Shown: in pieces, positions 8,951 to 18,449 of the stretch
Position numbering within the stretch: position 1 is the stretch's first letter
Layout: every line of letters begins with the position of its first letter
Source: Cellulomonas sp. 73-92
GTDB taxonomy: Bacteria > Actinomycetota > Actinomycetes > Actinomycetales > Cellulomonadaceae
Length of the DNA stretch: 64,000 nucleotides
Assembly (NCBI RefSeq): GCF_001898175.1
Contig: NZ_MKTH01000013.1
Span: 373,040 to 437,039 of the forward strand
Direction: 5' to 3'
Notes under the pieces: generated by a model
Told to the model about the DNA's origin: nothing
What the model saw: only the letters and a program-made list of their open reading frames with translations
Database searches by the model: none
Position numbers and translations under genes: made by a program

Positions 8951-11900
8951 CGGGCACGGCGCTCCCGGCGACGGCGGTCGACCGGGCGGCGGAGCCCGGC
9001 CGACCCGGCTGGTGCTGCGCCGCGCTCGCGCGCAGGCGGGCCTCGTGGCGATGGTGACGGCCCTCGTCGTCGCCGGCGCCACGGTGCTCGGCCTGTGCAG
9101 CCTGCTGCTCACCACGGTGCGGGACCAGGCGCTCGTGGCGGCCGTGCGGGGCACCGACCCGGCGTCGGTGCAGGTGGTCGCCGCCGTCACGCTGGCCGAC
9201 GACGCCACGGCGGCCGACGCCGCGGCGCGTGCCCTGGCCGAGGTCTCCGACACGACACAGACCGCCCTGGCCGCCTTCCCCACGACGACGTCGGTGTGGG
9301 CGACGTCCACGCGGCTGCTCCTGGACCCCGCGCCGGACGGCGGCCTGCGGCAGACGTACCTGCTCGACGGGGACGACGTCGCGGCGCACGCGACGCTCAC
9401 CGCGGGACGCTGGCCGACGAGCGGGGCCGCCGCCGTCACCGAGGTCGCCTTGCCGGACTCGGCCGCCCGGCTGCTCGGCGTCGCGTCCGGCTCGACGATC
9501 AGCCTCACCGGCGCTCCCCAGCACGCAGGCGAGCCACCGGCGGATCCGCGCACCGTGCTCGTCGTCGGGACCTTCACGCCCCGCCGCGGCGACCAGGCCT
9601 GGACCCGGGACCCGCTCGACGCCGCCGGCTACGCCACGTACGCGCTCGGCGCCGCGCTGCCCGCCTACGGCCCGCTGGTCGTCGCGCCCGGCACGCTGGT
9701 CGGCCACCAGCCGGTGGCACGGTTCTCCGTGGTCCTCACCCCGGTGCTGTCCGGCGCGACGACGTCCCGGATCGCCACCGCGGAGCGTGACCTCGGCGGC
9801 CTGAGGAGGGCGCTCGACGAGCGCCTCGGCGAGCGGGCCTCGGGAGTGGCGCTGGCCAACCCCTACCCGGAGACGCTGCAGCAGGTGCGGGCGCAGCTCG
9901 GGGTCACCGCGTCGGTGGTGCTGGTGGCCGCGCTCCTGGCCGGCGCGCTCGCCGGCACGGCGCTCGGGCTGGCGGCCCGGCTGCTGGCCGATCGTCGCGC
10001 GGCCGAGCACACCCTGCTCGTGGCGCGCGGCGCCGCCTCCCGGCAGCTGGCCGCGCACGCGGCTGCCGAGGCCCTGGTCCTGGCGCTCGTGGCCGCGGCC
10101 CTGAGCATCCCCCTGTCCCTCGCGGCCTTCCGCGCGCTGGCTCGCATCCCTCGGCTGGCGCGCGCTGGGATGGACGCGGCGGCCGCCGCACCCACCGCGG
10201 TGCTGGTGGCGACGGTGGGAGGCGCCGCGCTCGGGCTGTCCGGCGTCCTCGTCGTCGTGTCGCTGCGGTCGCGCGGCACCCGCGGCCGAGCCTGGCGGCA
10301 TGGCCTCGTCGCGCGGTCGGGGGTCGACCTGGTGCTCGTCGCGCTCGCGGTGCTGGGCTACCTGCAGCTGCGCGCGCACCGCGTGGCCCTGGGCGCGGCC
10401 GTCGACCCCGTGCTCGTCGCCGCGCCGGTGCTGTGCCTGGCGGCGGGCGCGGTGCTGGCCCTGCGGGTGCTGCCGTGGGTGGCCCGGCTCGCCGAGGTGC
10501 ACGCCGCGCGGTCGTCCCGCCTGGTCCTCCCGCTCGCCGCCTGGGAGCTGGCTCGTCGCCGTCACTCGACGGCCGGCGCCTTCCTCCTGGTGCTCGCCAC
10601 CGCGACCACCACCTTCGGGCTGACGTTCGTCGCCACGTGGGAGCGGTCGCAGGCCGACCAGGCGGATGCGCAGGTGGGCGCGCAGCTGCAGGTGGACCCG
10701 GGCGCGGTCGCCCCGATCGCCGAGGGCCGCGCGCTCGGAGCCGCGACGGGCGGCAGCCCCATGGCGGTGACGCAGCGCTCGATCTCGCTCGGCTCGCTCA
10801 TCGGCGCGGACACCTCCGGCCACGCGACGCAGCTGCTGGCGACCGACCTGCGGGCGGGACACGGCTTCGAGGTCGGCCGCCCGCCCGCCGGCACCACCTG
10901 GGCGGCCGCGACCGCCGGCCTGGCGACGGTCGACCCGGCCGGCCCGCTGCTGCCCGCCGGCCCGCTCCGCCTGGTGCTGACCGGCGACACGGCGGACGGC
11001 ACACCCGTGGTGGCGACGCCGTCGCTGGTGGTGGAGGACCCGTGGGGCGGCCAGGCCGTGCTCGACGGCGGGCCCGTCCCGCTGGACGGCGCGCCGCACG
11101 AGCTCCGGATCGCCACGGGACCCGACGCCGTGCCGCTGCCCGACCGGCTCCGGCTCGTCGCGCTCGACCTGGGGCTGGCGCTGGGTGACGGCGCCGCGCC
11201 GTCGCCGGACGCGAACCAGACCTCGGTGGTCACCGTGCGTACGGTGCTGCTCGGCGCCACGGCGGGCTCCGGCTCCTCGGACTGGTTCGGGTCGACGAGC
11301 ACCGATCCGTGGCAGATCGCGCGGGGCGCGCAGGCCACCGAGGCGGGCGACCCAGCCGGCGTCGGCGTCACCGCGTCGGCCACCGTCTCGCTCACCGGCC
11401 TGCTCTACGAGAGCGGCCGCCTCGTGGTGGTCGCGGGCTCACCGGTGGCCGACGTCCCGGTGGTCGTCACCGCCGGCCTGGCCGACGAGCTCGGCGCCCA
11501 GCCCGGTGGGCGGCTCTCGCTGACCGTGGGCCAGTCGCAGCTCGACGGACGGATCACCGGCGTCGTCCCCTACCTGCCGTCGATCGTCGCCCCGCGAGGC
11601 GTGCTCGCGGACCGGACCACGCTCGACCGCGCGCTGCTCGGTGCCGGCGACCTCAGCCCCCTCACCGACCGCTGGTGGGTGAGCGGCCTGGCCGACCCCC
11701 GGGCGGCGGCCGCGGCGGTCACCGCCGGCGGGCTCGGGGCGCCGCAGACGCGTGACGCCGTCGCCGCCCAGCTGCGGGACGGGCCGCTGCGGATGGCGAT
11801 CCTCGCGGCGACGTGGCTGCTGGTCGCGGCGGCCGCCCTGCTGGCCCTGTGGGGGACCGCGGCGCACGTCGTCGCCTCGATCGGTGCCCGGGCCGTCGAG

Positions 11901-12224
11901 GTCGCACGCCTGCTGGGCCTCGGCATGTCGCGCGCCGCCGTGGGCGCCGCGCTGCTGGTGCAGCACGGTGGCGTCTGCCTGCTCGCGGTGGGCACCGGGG
12001 CGCTCCTCGGCGGGGTCGTCGTGCGCCTCGTCGTGCCGCTGCTCGTGGTGTCGAGCACGGGTGCGCCGCCGGTCCCGGACGTCCTGGTGGTGTGGCCCTG
12101 GCCGGCGCTCGCCGTCGCCGTGACGCTGCTCGCGCTCGGCTCGGTGGCGCTCGCGGCGCCCGTGGCGAGCGCCGCGGTCCGCCGCGCGAGCGCGACCCAC
12201 CTGCGGATGGAGGGCCAGCCGTGA
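8943..12224 (+). CDS. large FtsX-type ABC exporter permease
   Basis: A 1093-residue membrane protein. An N-terminal membrane helix (LVAMVTALVVAGATVLGLCSL region, about 37-57) is followed by a large extracytoplasmic domain, a four-helix FtsX block (about 320-500), a second large outer domain and a C-terminal helix block (from TWLLVAAAALLALWGTAAHV, about 955 on) with ARLLGLGMSR, typical of FtsX repeats. The double-FtsX layout matches MacB/LolE-related mechanotransmission exporters that move lipids, peptides or antibiotics out. The ATG overlaps the ATPase stop by 8 bases; an upstream in-frame ATG lies inside the ATPase gene and is rejected. Confidence 0.88.
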   Translation: MPDGHGAPGDGGRPGGGARPTRLVLRRARAQAGLVAMVTALVVAGATVLGLCSLLLTTVRDQALVAAVRGTDPASVQVVAAVTLADDATAADAAARALAEVSDTTQTALAAFPTTTSVWATSTRLLLDPAPDGGLRQTYLLDGDDVAAHATLTAGRWPTSGAAAVTEVALPDSAARLLGVASGSTISLTGAPQHAGEPPADPRTVLVVGTFTPRRGDQAWTRDPLDAAGYATYALGAALPAYGPLVVAPGTLVGHQPVARFSVVLTPVLSGATTSRIATAERDLGGLRRALDERLGERASGVALANPYPETLQQVRAQLGVTASVVLVAALLAGALAGTALGLAARLLADRRAAEHTLLVARGAASRQLAAHAAAEALVLALVAAALSIPLSLAAFRALARIPRLARAGMDAAAAAPTAVLVATVGGAALGLSGVLVVVSLRSRGTRGRAWRHGLVARSGVDLVLVALAVLGYLQLRAHRVALGAAVDPVLVAAPVLCLAAGAVLALRVLPWVARLAEVHAARSSRLVLPLAAWELARRRHSTAGAFLLVLATATTTFGLTFVATWERSQADQADAQVGAQLQVDPGAVAPIAEGRALGAATGGSPMAVTQRSISLGSLIGADTSGHATQLLATDLRAGHGFEVGRPPAGTTWAAATAGLATVDPAGPLLPAGPLRLVLTGDTADGTPVVATPSLVVEDPWGGQAVLDGGPVPLDGAPHELRIATGPDAVPLPDRLRLVALDLGLALGDGAAPSPDANQTSVVTVRTVLLGATAGSGSSDWFGSTSTDPWQIARGAQATEAGDPAGVGVTASATVSLTGLLYESGRLVVVAGSPVADVPVVVTAGLADELGAQPGGRLSLTVGQSQLDGRITGVVPYLPSIVAPRGVLADRTTLDRALLGAGDLSPLTDRWWVSGLADPRAAAAAVTAGGLGAPQTRDAVAAQLRDGPLRMAILAATWLLVAAAALLALWGTAAHVVASIGARAVEVARLLGLGMSRAAVGAALLVQHGGVCLLAVGTGALLGGVVVRLVVPLLVVSSTGAPPVPDVLVVWPWPALAVAVTLLALGSVALAAPVASAAVRRASATHLRMEGQP

Positions 12225-14962
12225 CGGCGGCCGAGCGGGCGGGCGTGGGGCCGCGGCGCACGACGACGGGGGCGGCGCTCCTCGGGCTGCGTCGCCGCGC
12301 CGCGGCGGACGCGTGGCCGCTCACCCTGACGGCGGTGCTGCTCCTGCTCGCGGTGGTGCTCGCCGACGCGACCCCGCGCCTGCTGACGAGGGTGGCCGAC
12401 GAGGCCGTGCGGGCCGCCGTCGCCGCCCGGCCCTCCGTCGGGATCACCGTCACGGCGCCGTTCGACGACGGTCTGGTCTCGGCCGACCGTGATCCCAGCA
12501 CGGCGGAGCAGGTGGCCGCGGACGGCGCGACGATCGAGGCCGCCCTGCCTCCGGCCCTGGCGCGCGTGCTCGCCCCGCCCTCGGGCCTGGTGAGCACCAC
12601 CTACCTGCCGACGGCGGCGCCCGACGGGGCGGTCTCGCTGCAGCTGGCGTACCTCTGGCGGGACGGGTTCGCCGGGGTGGACTGGCTCGAGGGCCAGGCC
12701 CCCGGTGCTCCCGCGAGCGGCGAGTTCGGCAGCGCCGACGGCGGGACGTGGCCCGTCGCGGTGGGGCTGTCCGCCCCGGTCGCCGCGCAGCTCGGCGTCC
12801 GTCCCGGTGACCGGATCGCGGCCAGCGGCCCGGACGGCCGACCGCTCGACGTGACGGTGAGCGGGATCTTCCGGGCCCGGGAGCCGGGCGACCCGCTCTG
12901 GGCCCAGGTGCCCGGCCTGCTCGAGCCGATCACGCTCGGCGCCAACGCCGGGCAGAGGACCGTGATGGGCGCGCTGCTCTCGGCGGAGTCGGTCGCCGAC
13001 GTCCGGCTCGCGCTGCCGCCGCAGGCGGTGACCCGGACCTTCACCCTCGGGGTGCGGCCCGCGACGGTGGCGTTCGCCGACCTGGGCGACATCGCGCGCG
13101 CCGCCGCGGCGCTCGAGGCGGCCCCGAAGACCCTGGGCCTGCTCGGTCCGCGTCCGACCGTGTGGTCGCAGCTCGAGGGGCTCGCACGGTCGATCCAGGC
13201 GCGGGTGCAGGCGGCCGGCGCCCAGGCGTCGGTGCTGCTCGTCGGGACCCTCGGCGCGTCGGCGGCGGTGCTGGTGCTGGCCGCCGGGCTGCTCGTGCGT
13301 CGCCGCGCGGTGGTGCTGAACCGCGACCGGGCGCGTGGCGCGTCGCTGCCCGCCATCGGGCTCGGCCTGGCGCTCGAGCAGGCCACGCTCTGTCTCGCGG
13401 TCGGCGCGGTCGGGCTGGTCGTGGCGCAGCGCCTCGCGCCCGGGCCCGTCTCCTGGCCGTGGGTCCTGCCGGTGCTCGCGGTGGCGGTGCTCGCCGTGCC
13501 GGTGCTCGGCACGCTGACGGCCGCCGGGCCGAGGGCACGGCGCGCGGCGTCGGAGTCGGAGGAGGTCGGCCGGCGCCGGGCACCGGAGCCGGCGCAGGTC
13601 CGGCGCGGCGCGCTCGAGGCGGCCGTGGTGCTGATCGCGGTCGCGGCCCTCGTGACGGTGCGTCGTCGGGGGCTGCCCGACGAGCCCACCGGCGCGGACC
13701 TGCTCCTCGCGGCGGCCCCCGCCCTGGGAGCGCTGGCGATCGGCCTGGTCGGCGCCCGGGTCCTGCGGCTGCTGCTGCGCGCCATGGTCCCCGCCGCGGC
13801 GCGGTTCCGCCGCGCCGGCCCCCTGCTGGCGTCGGCCGGCGGCGCCGCCGCGCCCGGCCTCGGCCCGTTCGTCGCGCTGACGCTGTGCACCACGCTCGCC
13901 GTCTTCAGCACGGTGGTCGGCGCGACCGTGACGGCCGGCCAGGACGCGGGCTCGTGGGACACGGTCGGCGCCGACGTCGTCGTGCACACGGACGCCGACC
14001 ATCCCCTGGACGCGGTCGCCTCGCGGGTGGCTGCGGCCGGTGGAGTCGAGGGGGTCGCGCTGGCCCGGCTGGTGCCGAACGTGCAGATCTCCGGCGTGCC
14101 GGGCACCGACTGGGTCGACGTGCTGGCGGTCGACGCCGCGGACTACGCCCGCCTGCTCGCGGCCACCCCCGTGCCGACGCCGCCCGGGCTCGGCGCGCTC
14201 GTCCCGGGACAGGCGCCCGACGCCGCGCTGCCGGTGCTCGGCGGCGCGTCCCTGAGCGCGGGCGGCGCGTCGCCGGCGCTGCTGTGGAACGGCCGCACGC
14301 TGCCGCTCCGGAGGGTGGGTGCCGCCCCGGCGCTGAGCCCGGCCCTCGCCGGCACCGGGCCCACCGCGACGCTCGTCGTGGTCGACCGACGGCTGCTCGC
14401 CGCCGCCGCCGGCGAGCCGCTGGATGCCGACGTGCTGTGGGCCGTCGGCCCTGGCGCGGAGCGAGCCGTGGACGCGGCCGGCGTGGACGGCGCGGCGGTC
14501 ACCGGCCGCGCCACGTGGCTCGCCGAACGCCGGAGCGAGCCGCTGACGTCCGGCCTGCTCCTGCTGCTGCGCGTCGCGGCGCCGATCCTCGTCGGGCTCG
14601 GGCTGGTGGTCGTGGCGCTCGCGGCCGCGGTCGACGCCTCGCGCCGCGCCCGGACCCTGGCCGTGCTGCGGGTGCTGGGCCTGAACCGACGGCAGGTCGG
14701 GCGGGTGGCGGTCGGCGAGGTGCTGCCCTGGGTGCTGCTGGCCACCGCCGGCGGCCTGGCGGCGGGCGTCTGGATGGCACGGCTGGTGGAGCGACCCCTC
14801 CAGCTCCGGCTGCTGACCGGCCAGGCCGCCGACCCGGGCCTGACCTGGCCCTGGTGGCCGCTGGCGGTGCTGCCGCTCGTGGTGCTCGTCGCCGGCGCCG
14901 TCGCGGCGGTGCAGGCGGGGCGCCGCAGCGCGCTCGGCCAGGTGATGCGGATCGGCGGCTGA
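12221..14962 (+). CDS. second FtsX-type permease of the exporter cluster
   Basis: A 913-residue membrane protein with the same design as its neighbour but diverged: an N-terminal helix (TLTAVLLLLAVVLADATP), an outer domain, a helix block near residues 325-430, another block from about 465, a second outer domain, and a C-terminal helix block with TLAVLRVLGLNRRQVGRV, the usual cytoplasmic loop of FtsX repeats. The GTG start overlaps the previous stop (GTGA). Probably pairs with the 1093-residue permease. The substrate is unknown. Ends 11 bases from the convergent GGDEF-EAL gene. Confidence 0.83.
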   Translation: MTAAERAGVGPRRTTTGAALLGLRRRAAADAWPLTLTAVLLLLAVVLADATPRLLTRVADEAVRAAVAARPSVGITVTAPFDDGLVSADRDPSTAEQVAADGATIEAALPPALARVLAPPSGLVSTTYLPTAAPDGAVSLQLAYLWRDGFAGVDWLEGQAPGAPASGEFGSADGGTWPVAVGLSAPVAAQLGVRPGDRIAASGPDGRPLDVTVSGIFRAREPGDPLWAQVPGLLEPITLGANAGQRTVMGALLSAESVADVRLALPPQAVTRTFTLGVRPATVAFADLGDIARAAAALEAAPKTLGLLGPRPTVWSQLEGLARSIQARVQAAGAQASVLLVGTLGASAAVLVLAAGLLVRRRAVVLNRDRARGASLPAIGLGLALEQATLCLAVGAVGLVVAQRLAPGPVSWPWVLPVLAVAVLAVPVLGTLTAAGPRARRAASESEEVGRRRAPEPAQVRRGALEAAVVLIAVAALVTVRRRGLPDEPTGADLLLAAAPALGALAIGLVGARVLRLLLRAMVPAAARFRRAGPLLASAGGAAAPGLGPFVALTLCTTLAVFSTVVGATVTAGQDAGSWDTVGADVVVHTDADHPLDAVASRVAAAGGVEGVALARLVPNVQISGVPGTDWVDVLAVDAADYARLLAATPVPTPPGLGALVPGQAPDAALPVLGGASLSAGGASPALLWNGRTLPLRRVGAAPALSPALAGTGPTATLVVVDRRLLAAAAGEPLDADVLWAVGPGAERAVDAAGVDGAAVTGRATWLAERRSEPLTSGLLLLLRVAAPILVGLGLVVVALAAAVDASRRARTLAVLRVLGLNRRQVGRVAVGEVLPWVLLATAGGLAAGVWMARLVERPLQLRLLTGQAADPGLTWPWWPLAVLPLVVLVAGAVAAVQAGRRSALGQVMRIGG

Positions 14963-14973
14963 GCGGCGGCTCG

Positions 14974-17205
14974 TCAGCGCAGGGACAGGCCGGTCATCGC
15001 GGCGTCGTGCCCGCGCACGTACTCCGTCACGGCGGTCGGGTGCAGCGGCGCGGCGATGAGGAAGCCCTGAGCCAGCGCGACCTGGAGCTCCTGGAGCGCG
15101 GCGAGCTGCCCGCGGGTCTCCACGCCCTCGGCGACGAGGATCAGGCCGAGCGACTGCGCGAGCGCCGTGACCGCGGCCAGCAGGGGCGACGGGTGGGCGG
15201 CCACGGAGTCGACCAGGCTCTTGTCCAGCTTCAGCACCGACACGGGGAACCGCTCGAGGTACGTCAGGGCCGAGTAGCCGGTGCCGAAGTCGTCGATGGC
15301 GAGGTGGACGCCGGCGGCGTCGAGATCGCCGAGCGCGGCGGCGAGCTCCAGGTCCCCCGGCACGGCGGCCTGCTCGGTGATCTCGACGGTGAGCTGCGCG
15401 GGCGTCAGGCCGGCGTCGACCAGTCGTCCCAGGACGTGGGTGGCGAGGTCGGCACGCCCGAGCGAGGCGGCGCTCATGTTGACGCCCATCCGCACCGACC
15501 GGAACACGGGGTCCGCCGCGCACCACGCCGCGTCCTGGCGGAGCGCGGTCACCAGGACGAAGTCGTCGATCGCCGCGGACAGCCCGGCCCGCTCGGCGGC
15601 CGGCAGGAACTGCGCCGGCACGAGCGGGCCGCGCGTCGGGTGCTGCCAGCGGACGAGCGCCTCGAGGCCGACCAGGGCGCCGTCGTCGAGCGCGACGACG
15701 GGCTGGTAGGCCACCCAGAGCCCACCGGAGTCGGGATGCTGCAGCGCGTGGTCGAGCTCCGCGGCCAGGGTGCGCTCGCCCAGGACCTGCTCCCGCAGCT
15801 CCCTGGTGTAGAGGCGGTAGGTCGACCGGCCGGCGTTCTTCGCCGCGTACATCGCGATGTCGGCGTCGGTCTGCAACCCCTCGAGCGTGGCCACGTCGGG
15901 CGACGTGACGATCCCGACGCTCGCCGAGACCCGCAGCGGCAGCCCGTCGAGCTCGAACGGCTCCACGAAGGCCGACAGCACCTGCCGCCCCACCTGCTCG
16001 GCGAAGGCGGCGGTGTCCGTCTCGGGTCCAACCGCGAGCACGCCGAACTCGTCACCGCCGAAGCGGGCGACGAGCAGCCGGGGCGGCAGGGCCGCCGTCA
16101 GCCGGCCGGCCACCTGCACCAGGAGCTCGTCCCCGACCGTGTGGCCGTACGTGTCGTTGATGCCCTTGAAGTCGTCCAGGTCGAGCATCGCCAGCAGGGC
16201 GGAGGCGCCGCGAGCGGCGCCGGCCGACCGGGCCAGCTCCTGGCGGAAGCGCCGCAGGTTGCCCAGGCCGGTGAGCTCGTCGTGCAGGCTGGCGTGCTCC
16301 GTGTGCGCCAGGAGGTGGATCGCGCGGGCCATCGCCAGGAGGAACAGGGCGAGGCCCGCGATCGCGGCGAGCCTGAGATCCAGGCGGGCCAGCCCGAGGG
16401 CGGCCATCAGAGACACGGCCGGCACCACGGCGCCCGTGGGCAGCAGGAGCAGCAGCCCGGGCACGCGCGAGGGCGCCGGGCCGTGGGCGGGCTGCCCCAC
16501 GTGCGTCATCGACGGGTGGAGGGCCGCCAGCCCCAGTGCGAGGTAGGAGACGTACGAGAACACGTCCCACGCCGAGCCCGGGCTGTAGTGACCGGCGACC
16601 GTGGCCAGGCCGACGACGGTGTCCGAGGAGATGGCACCGAACAGGGCCGCGACGAGGATGGCGATCGCCACGCTCCGGCGCGGCCGGCGGTCGCGCAGCC
16701 GCAGGAGCAGGGCGAACAGCGCCAGGTCCAGCACGGGCAGTGCCGCGGCAGACGCGACCGCGGCGATGCCCGCCTTCGCGTCGACGTACGGCTGGATGAG
16801 GAACTGGTAGGCCAGGGTGGCCAGCGAGACGACGCCGATCGCGCTGTCCAGCCACGCCAGCCGGTCCCGGTCGGGCGGGAGCGGCGGCGTGAAGCCGATG
16901 ATCCCCGCCGCGGCGGCGACCGAGCCGGCGGCGAACGCGATCCACGCCGGGCCGGTGAGCGCCTGCTCCCGCGCCTGGACCGCGGATCCGACGCCGGCGG
17001 ACACCAGTGCCAGGGCGAGGAGCAGCCACGCCACCGGCCGGGCCGGGGCACGGCGCCGCACCGCCACGACGATGGTGGCGGCGGCGACCAGGGGGGCGAC
17101 GACGAGGAGCCACAGGCGCGCGTCCGGGGAGGCGAGCGCGAAGGCGACCGCCGCCGCCACCGCCACGCCGACGGCCGCTCGGAACTGCGCAGCCGAGACA
17201 CCCAT
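14974..17205 (-). CDS. membrane GGDEF-EAL protein (cyclic-di-GMP turnover)
   Basis: A bifunctional-looking c-di-GMP enzyme of 743 residues from the ATG at 17205; GTG codons at 17214 and 17220 in the same frame are possible starts. Residues 1-300 carry about nine hydrophobic segments, a membrane sensor with no named domain that I recognise. The GGDEF domain keeps FGGDEFG (about 383). The EAL domain keeps GLEALVRW, NMSAASL, DDFGTGYS, the lysine in LKLDKSL and AEGVE. All catalytic motifs look intact, so it could make or degrade c-di-GMP. No I-site RxxD stands out before GGDEF. Monocistronic. Confidence 0.9.
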   Translation of the reverse strand: MGVSAAQFRAAVGVAVAAAVAFALASPDARLWLLVVAPLVAAATIVVAVRRRAPARPVAWLLLALALVSAGVGSAVQAREQALTGPAWIAFAAGSVAAAAGIIGFTPPLPPDRDRLAWLDSAIGVVSLATLAYQFLIQPYVDAKAGIAAVASAAALPVLDLALFALLLRLRDRRPRRSVAIAILVAALFGAISSDTVVGLATVAGHYSPGSAWDVFSYVSYLALGLAALHPSMTHVGQPAHGPAPSRVPGLLLLLPTGAVVPAVSLMAALGLARLDLRLAAIAGLALFLLAMARAIHLLAHTEHASLHDELTGLGNLRRFRQELARSAGAARGASALLAMLDLDDFKGINDTYGHTVGDELLVQVAGRLTAALPPRLLVARFGGDEFGVLAVGPETDTAAFAEQVGRQVLSAFVEPFELDGLPLRVSASVGIVTSPDVATLEGLQTDADIAMYAAKNAGRSTYRLYTRELREQVLGERTLAAELDHALQHPDSGGLWVAYQPVVALDDGALVGLEALVRWQHPTRGPLVPAQFLPAAERAGLSAAIDDFVLVTALRQDAAWCAADPVFRSVRMGVNMSAASLGRADLATHVLGRLVDAGLTPAQLTVEITEQAAVPGDLELAAALGDLDAAGVHLAIDDFGTGYSALTYLERFPVSVLKLDKSLVDSVAAHPSPLLAAVTALAQSLGLILVAEGVETRGQLAALQELQVALAQGFLIAAPLHPTAVTEYVRGHDAAMTGLSLR

Positions 17206-17351
17206 CGCCGACACCCACACTCCCGTCCGGCCCCCCGCCCCTTCTTCGTCGGCCGCTACGGGCGACTCCTGAGGCGGTCACGCGCCCGTGAAGGGGTTTC
17301 CACCCGGGTGACGCGGCCGCCGGCCCACGTTTCGGGGCGCCCGGCATCCGG

Positions 17352-17357
17352 GACACT
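17352..17357 (+). promoter_or_regulatory. -10 hexamer GACACT of a probable leaderless transcript
   Basis: GACACT (nAnnnT) ends six bases before the GTG at 17364, so transcription would begin at or next to the start codon. No Shine-Dalgarno is visible. Same arrangement as several other genes here. Confidence 0.5.
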
Positions 17358-17363
17358 CGGAGC

Positions 17364-18410
17364 GTGCAACGACTCGCGCTGCGCCACCCGGGCGTGCAGG
17401 CGGCCCTCGCGTCGGCCGTCCTGTTCGGCGTCAGCACGCCGTTCGCGAAGGCGTTGCTCGGGGACGTCAGCCCGTGGCTCCTCGCGGGGCTGCTGTACTG
17501 CGGCTCGGGGCTGGGCCTGTGGGGCTACCGGCTGGTGCGCCGGCCGGGGCGCGTGGTGCTGCGGCGGTCCGAGGTGATGCCCCTGGTCGGCGCGGTCGCC
17601 TCGGGCGGCGTCGTCGCGCCGGTGCTGCTCATGCTGGGGCTGTCGCGCATGCCCGCGTCGGGCGCGTCGCTGCTGCTCAACGCGGAGGCCGTGTTCACCG
17701 CACTGCTGGCATGGGTGGTGTTCCGGGAGCACGTCGACCGGCGGATCGTCGTGGGGATGGTCGCCATCGTGGCGGGCGCCGCCGTGCTCAGCGTCCCCGC
17801 CGGCGTTGCCCTCGGGACCCCGCTGCCGGCGCTCGCGGTGCTCGGCGCGTGCCTGTGCTGGGGCCTCGACAACAACCTGACCAGGAAGGTCGCGCTCACC
17901 GATGCGACGTGGCTGGCCGCCGTCAAGGGTGCCGTCGCCGGGCCGATCAACCTGGTGCTGGCGCTGGCGCTCGGAGCGCGGCTGCCCGGGCTGGTGCCGA
18001 CCCTCGGCGCGATGGGGCTCGGCCTCGTCGCCTACGGCCTCAGCCTGGTGCTGTTCATCCACGCGCTCGGCAGCGTCGGCACCGCCCGCACCGGCGCGTA
18101 CTTCGCGGTGGCGCCGTTCGTCGGCGCCGTCGTGGCGATCGTCCTCGGCGAGGCCGTGACCTGGTCGCTCGTCGTAGCCGGCCTGCTCATGGGCCTCGGC
18201 GTCTGGCTGCACCTGAGCGAGCGCCACGAGCACGCGCACACCCACGAGGCGATCGAGCACACGCACCGGCACACCCACGACGAGCACCACCAGCACGCGC
18301 ACGACGAGCCCGTGCCGCCCGGGACCTGGCACACGCACCCGCACATCCACGAGCCGATCACCCACACCCACCCGCACTACCCGGACGCGCACCACCGGCA
18401 CGCGCACTAG
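17364..18410 (+). CDS. EamA/DMT-family transporter with histidine-rich C-terminal tail
   Basis: A 348-residue drug/metabolite transporter superfamily protein. Ten hydrophobic helices span residues about 10-285 in two EamA halves (SAVLFGVSTPFAKALLG; ASGASLLLNAEAVFTALLAW; LGACLCWGLDNNLTRKVAL; GAYFAVAPFVGAVVAI). From about residue 287 the tail is very unusual: about 60 residues that repeat H-x-H and HTH patterns (HEHAHTHEAIEHTHRH and so on), roughly one third histidine and ending in RHAH. Such tails usually bind Zn, Ni or Co, so the transporter may carry or sense a metal. GTG start without Shine-Dalgarno. Confidence 0.9.
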   Translation: MQRLALRHPGVQAALASAVLFGVSTPFAKALLGDVSPWLLAGLLYCGSGLGLWGYRLVRRPGRVVLRRSEVMPLVGAVASGGVVAPVLLMLGLSRMPASGASLLLNAEAVFTALLAWVVFREHVDRRIVVGMVAIVAGAAVLSVPAGVALGTPLPALAVLGACLCWGLDNNLTRKVALTDATWLAAVKGAVAGPINLVLALALGARLPGLVPTLGAMGLGLVAYGLSLVLFIHALGSVGTARTGAYFAVAPFVGAVVAIVLGEAVTWSLVVAGLLMGLGVWLHLSERHEHAHTHEAIEHTHRHTHDEHHQHAHDEPVPPGTWHTHPHIHEPITHTHPHYPDAHHRHAH

Positions 18411-18449
18411 GGGCCGGATCCCGCTCCCGCGTCGAGGGCGTCCGGTGGC

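Noticed and set aside
13162..17577. 1471-codon plus-strand frame
   Set aside because: Overlaps the permease in another frame and is antisense to the GGDEF-EAL gene; no motifs.
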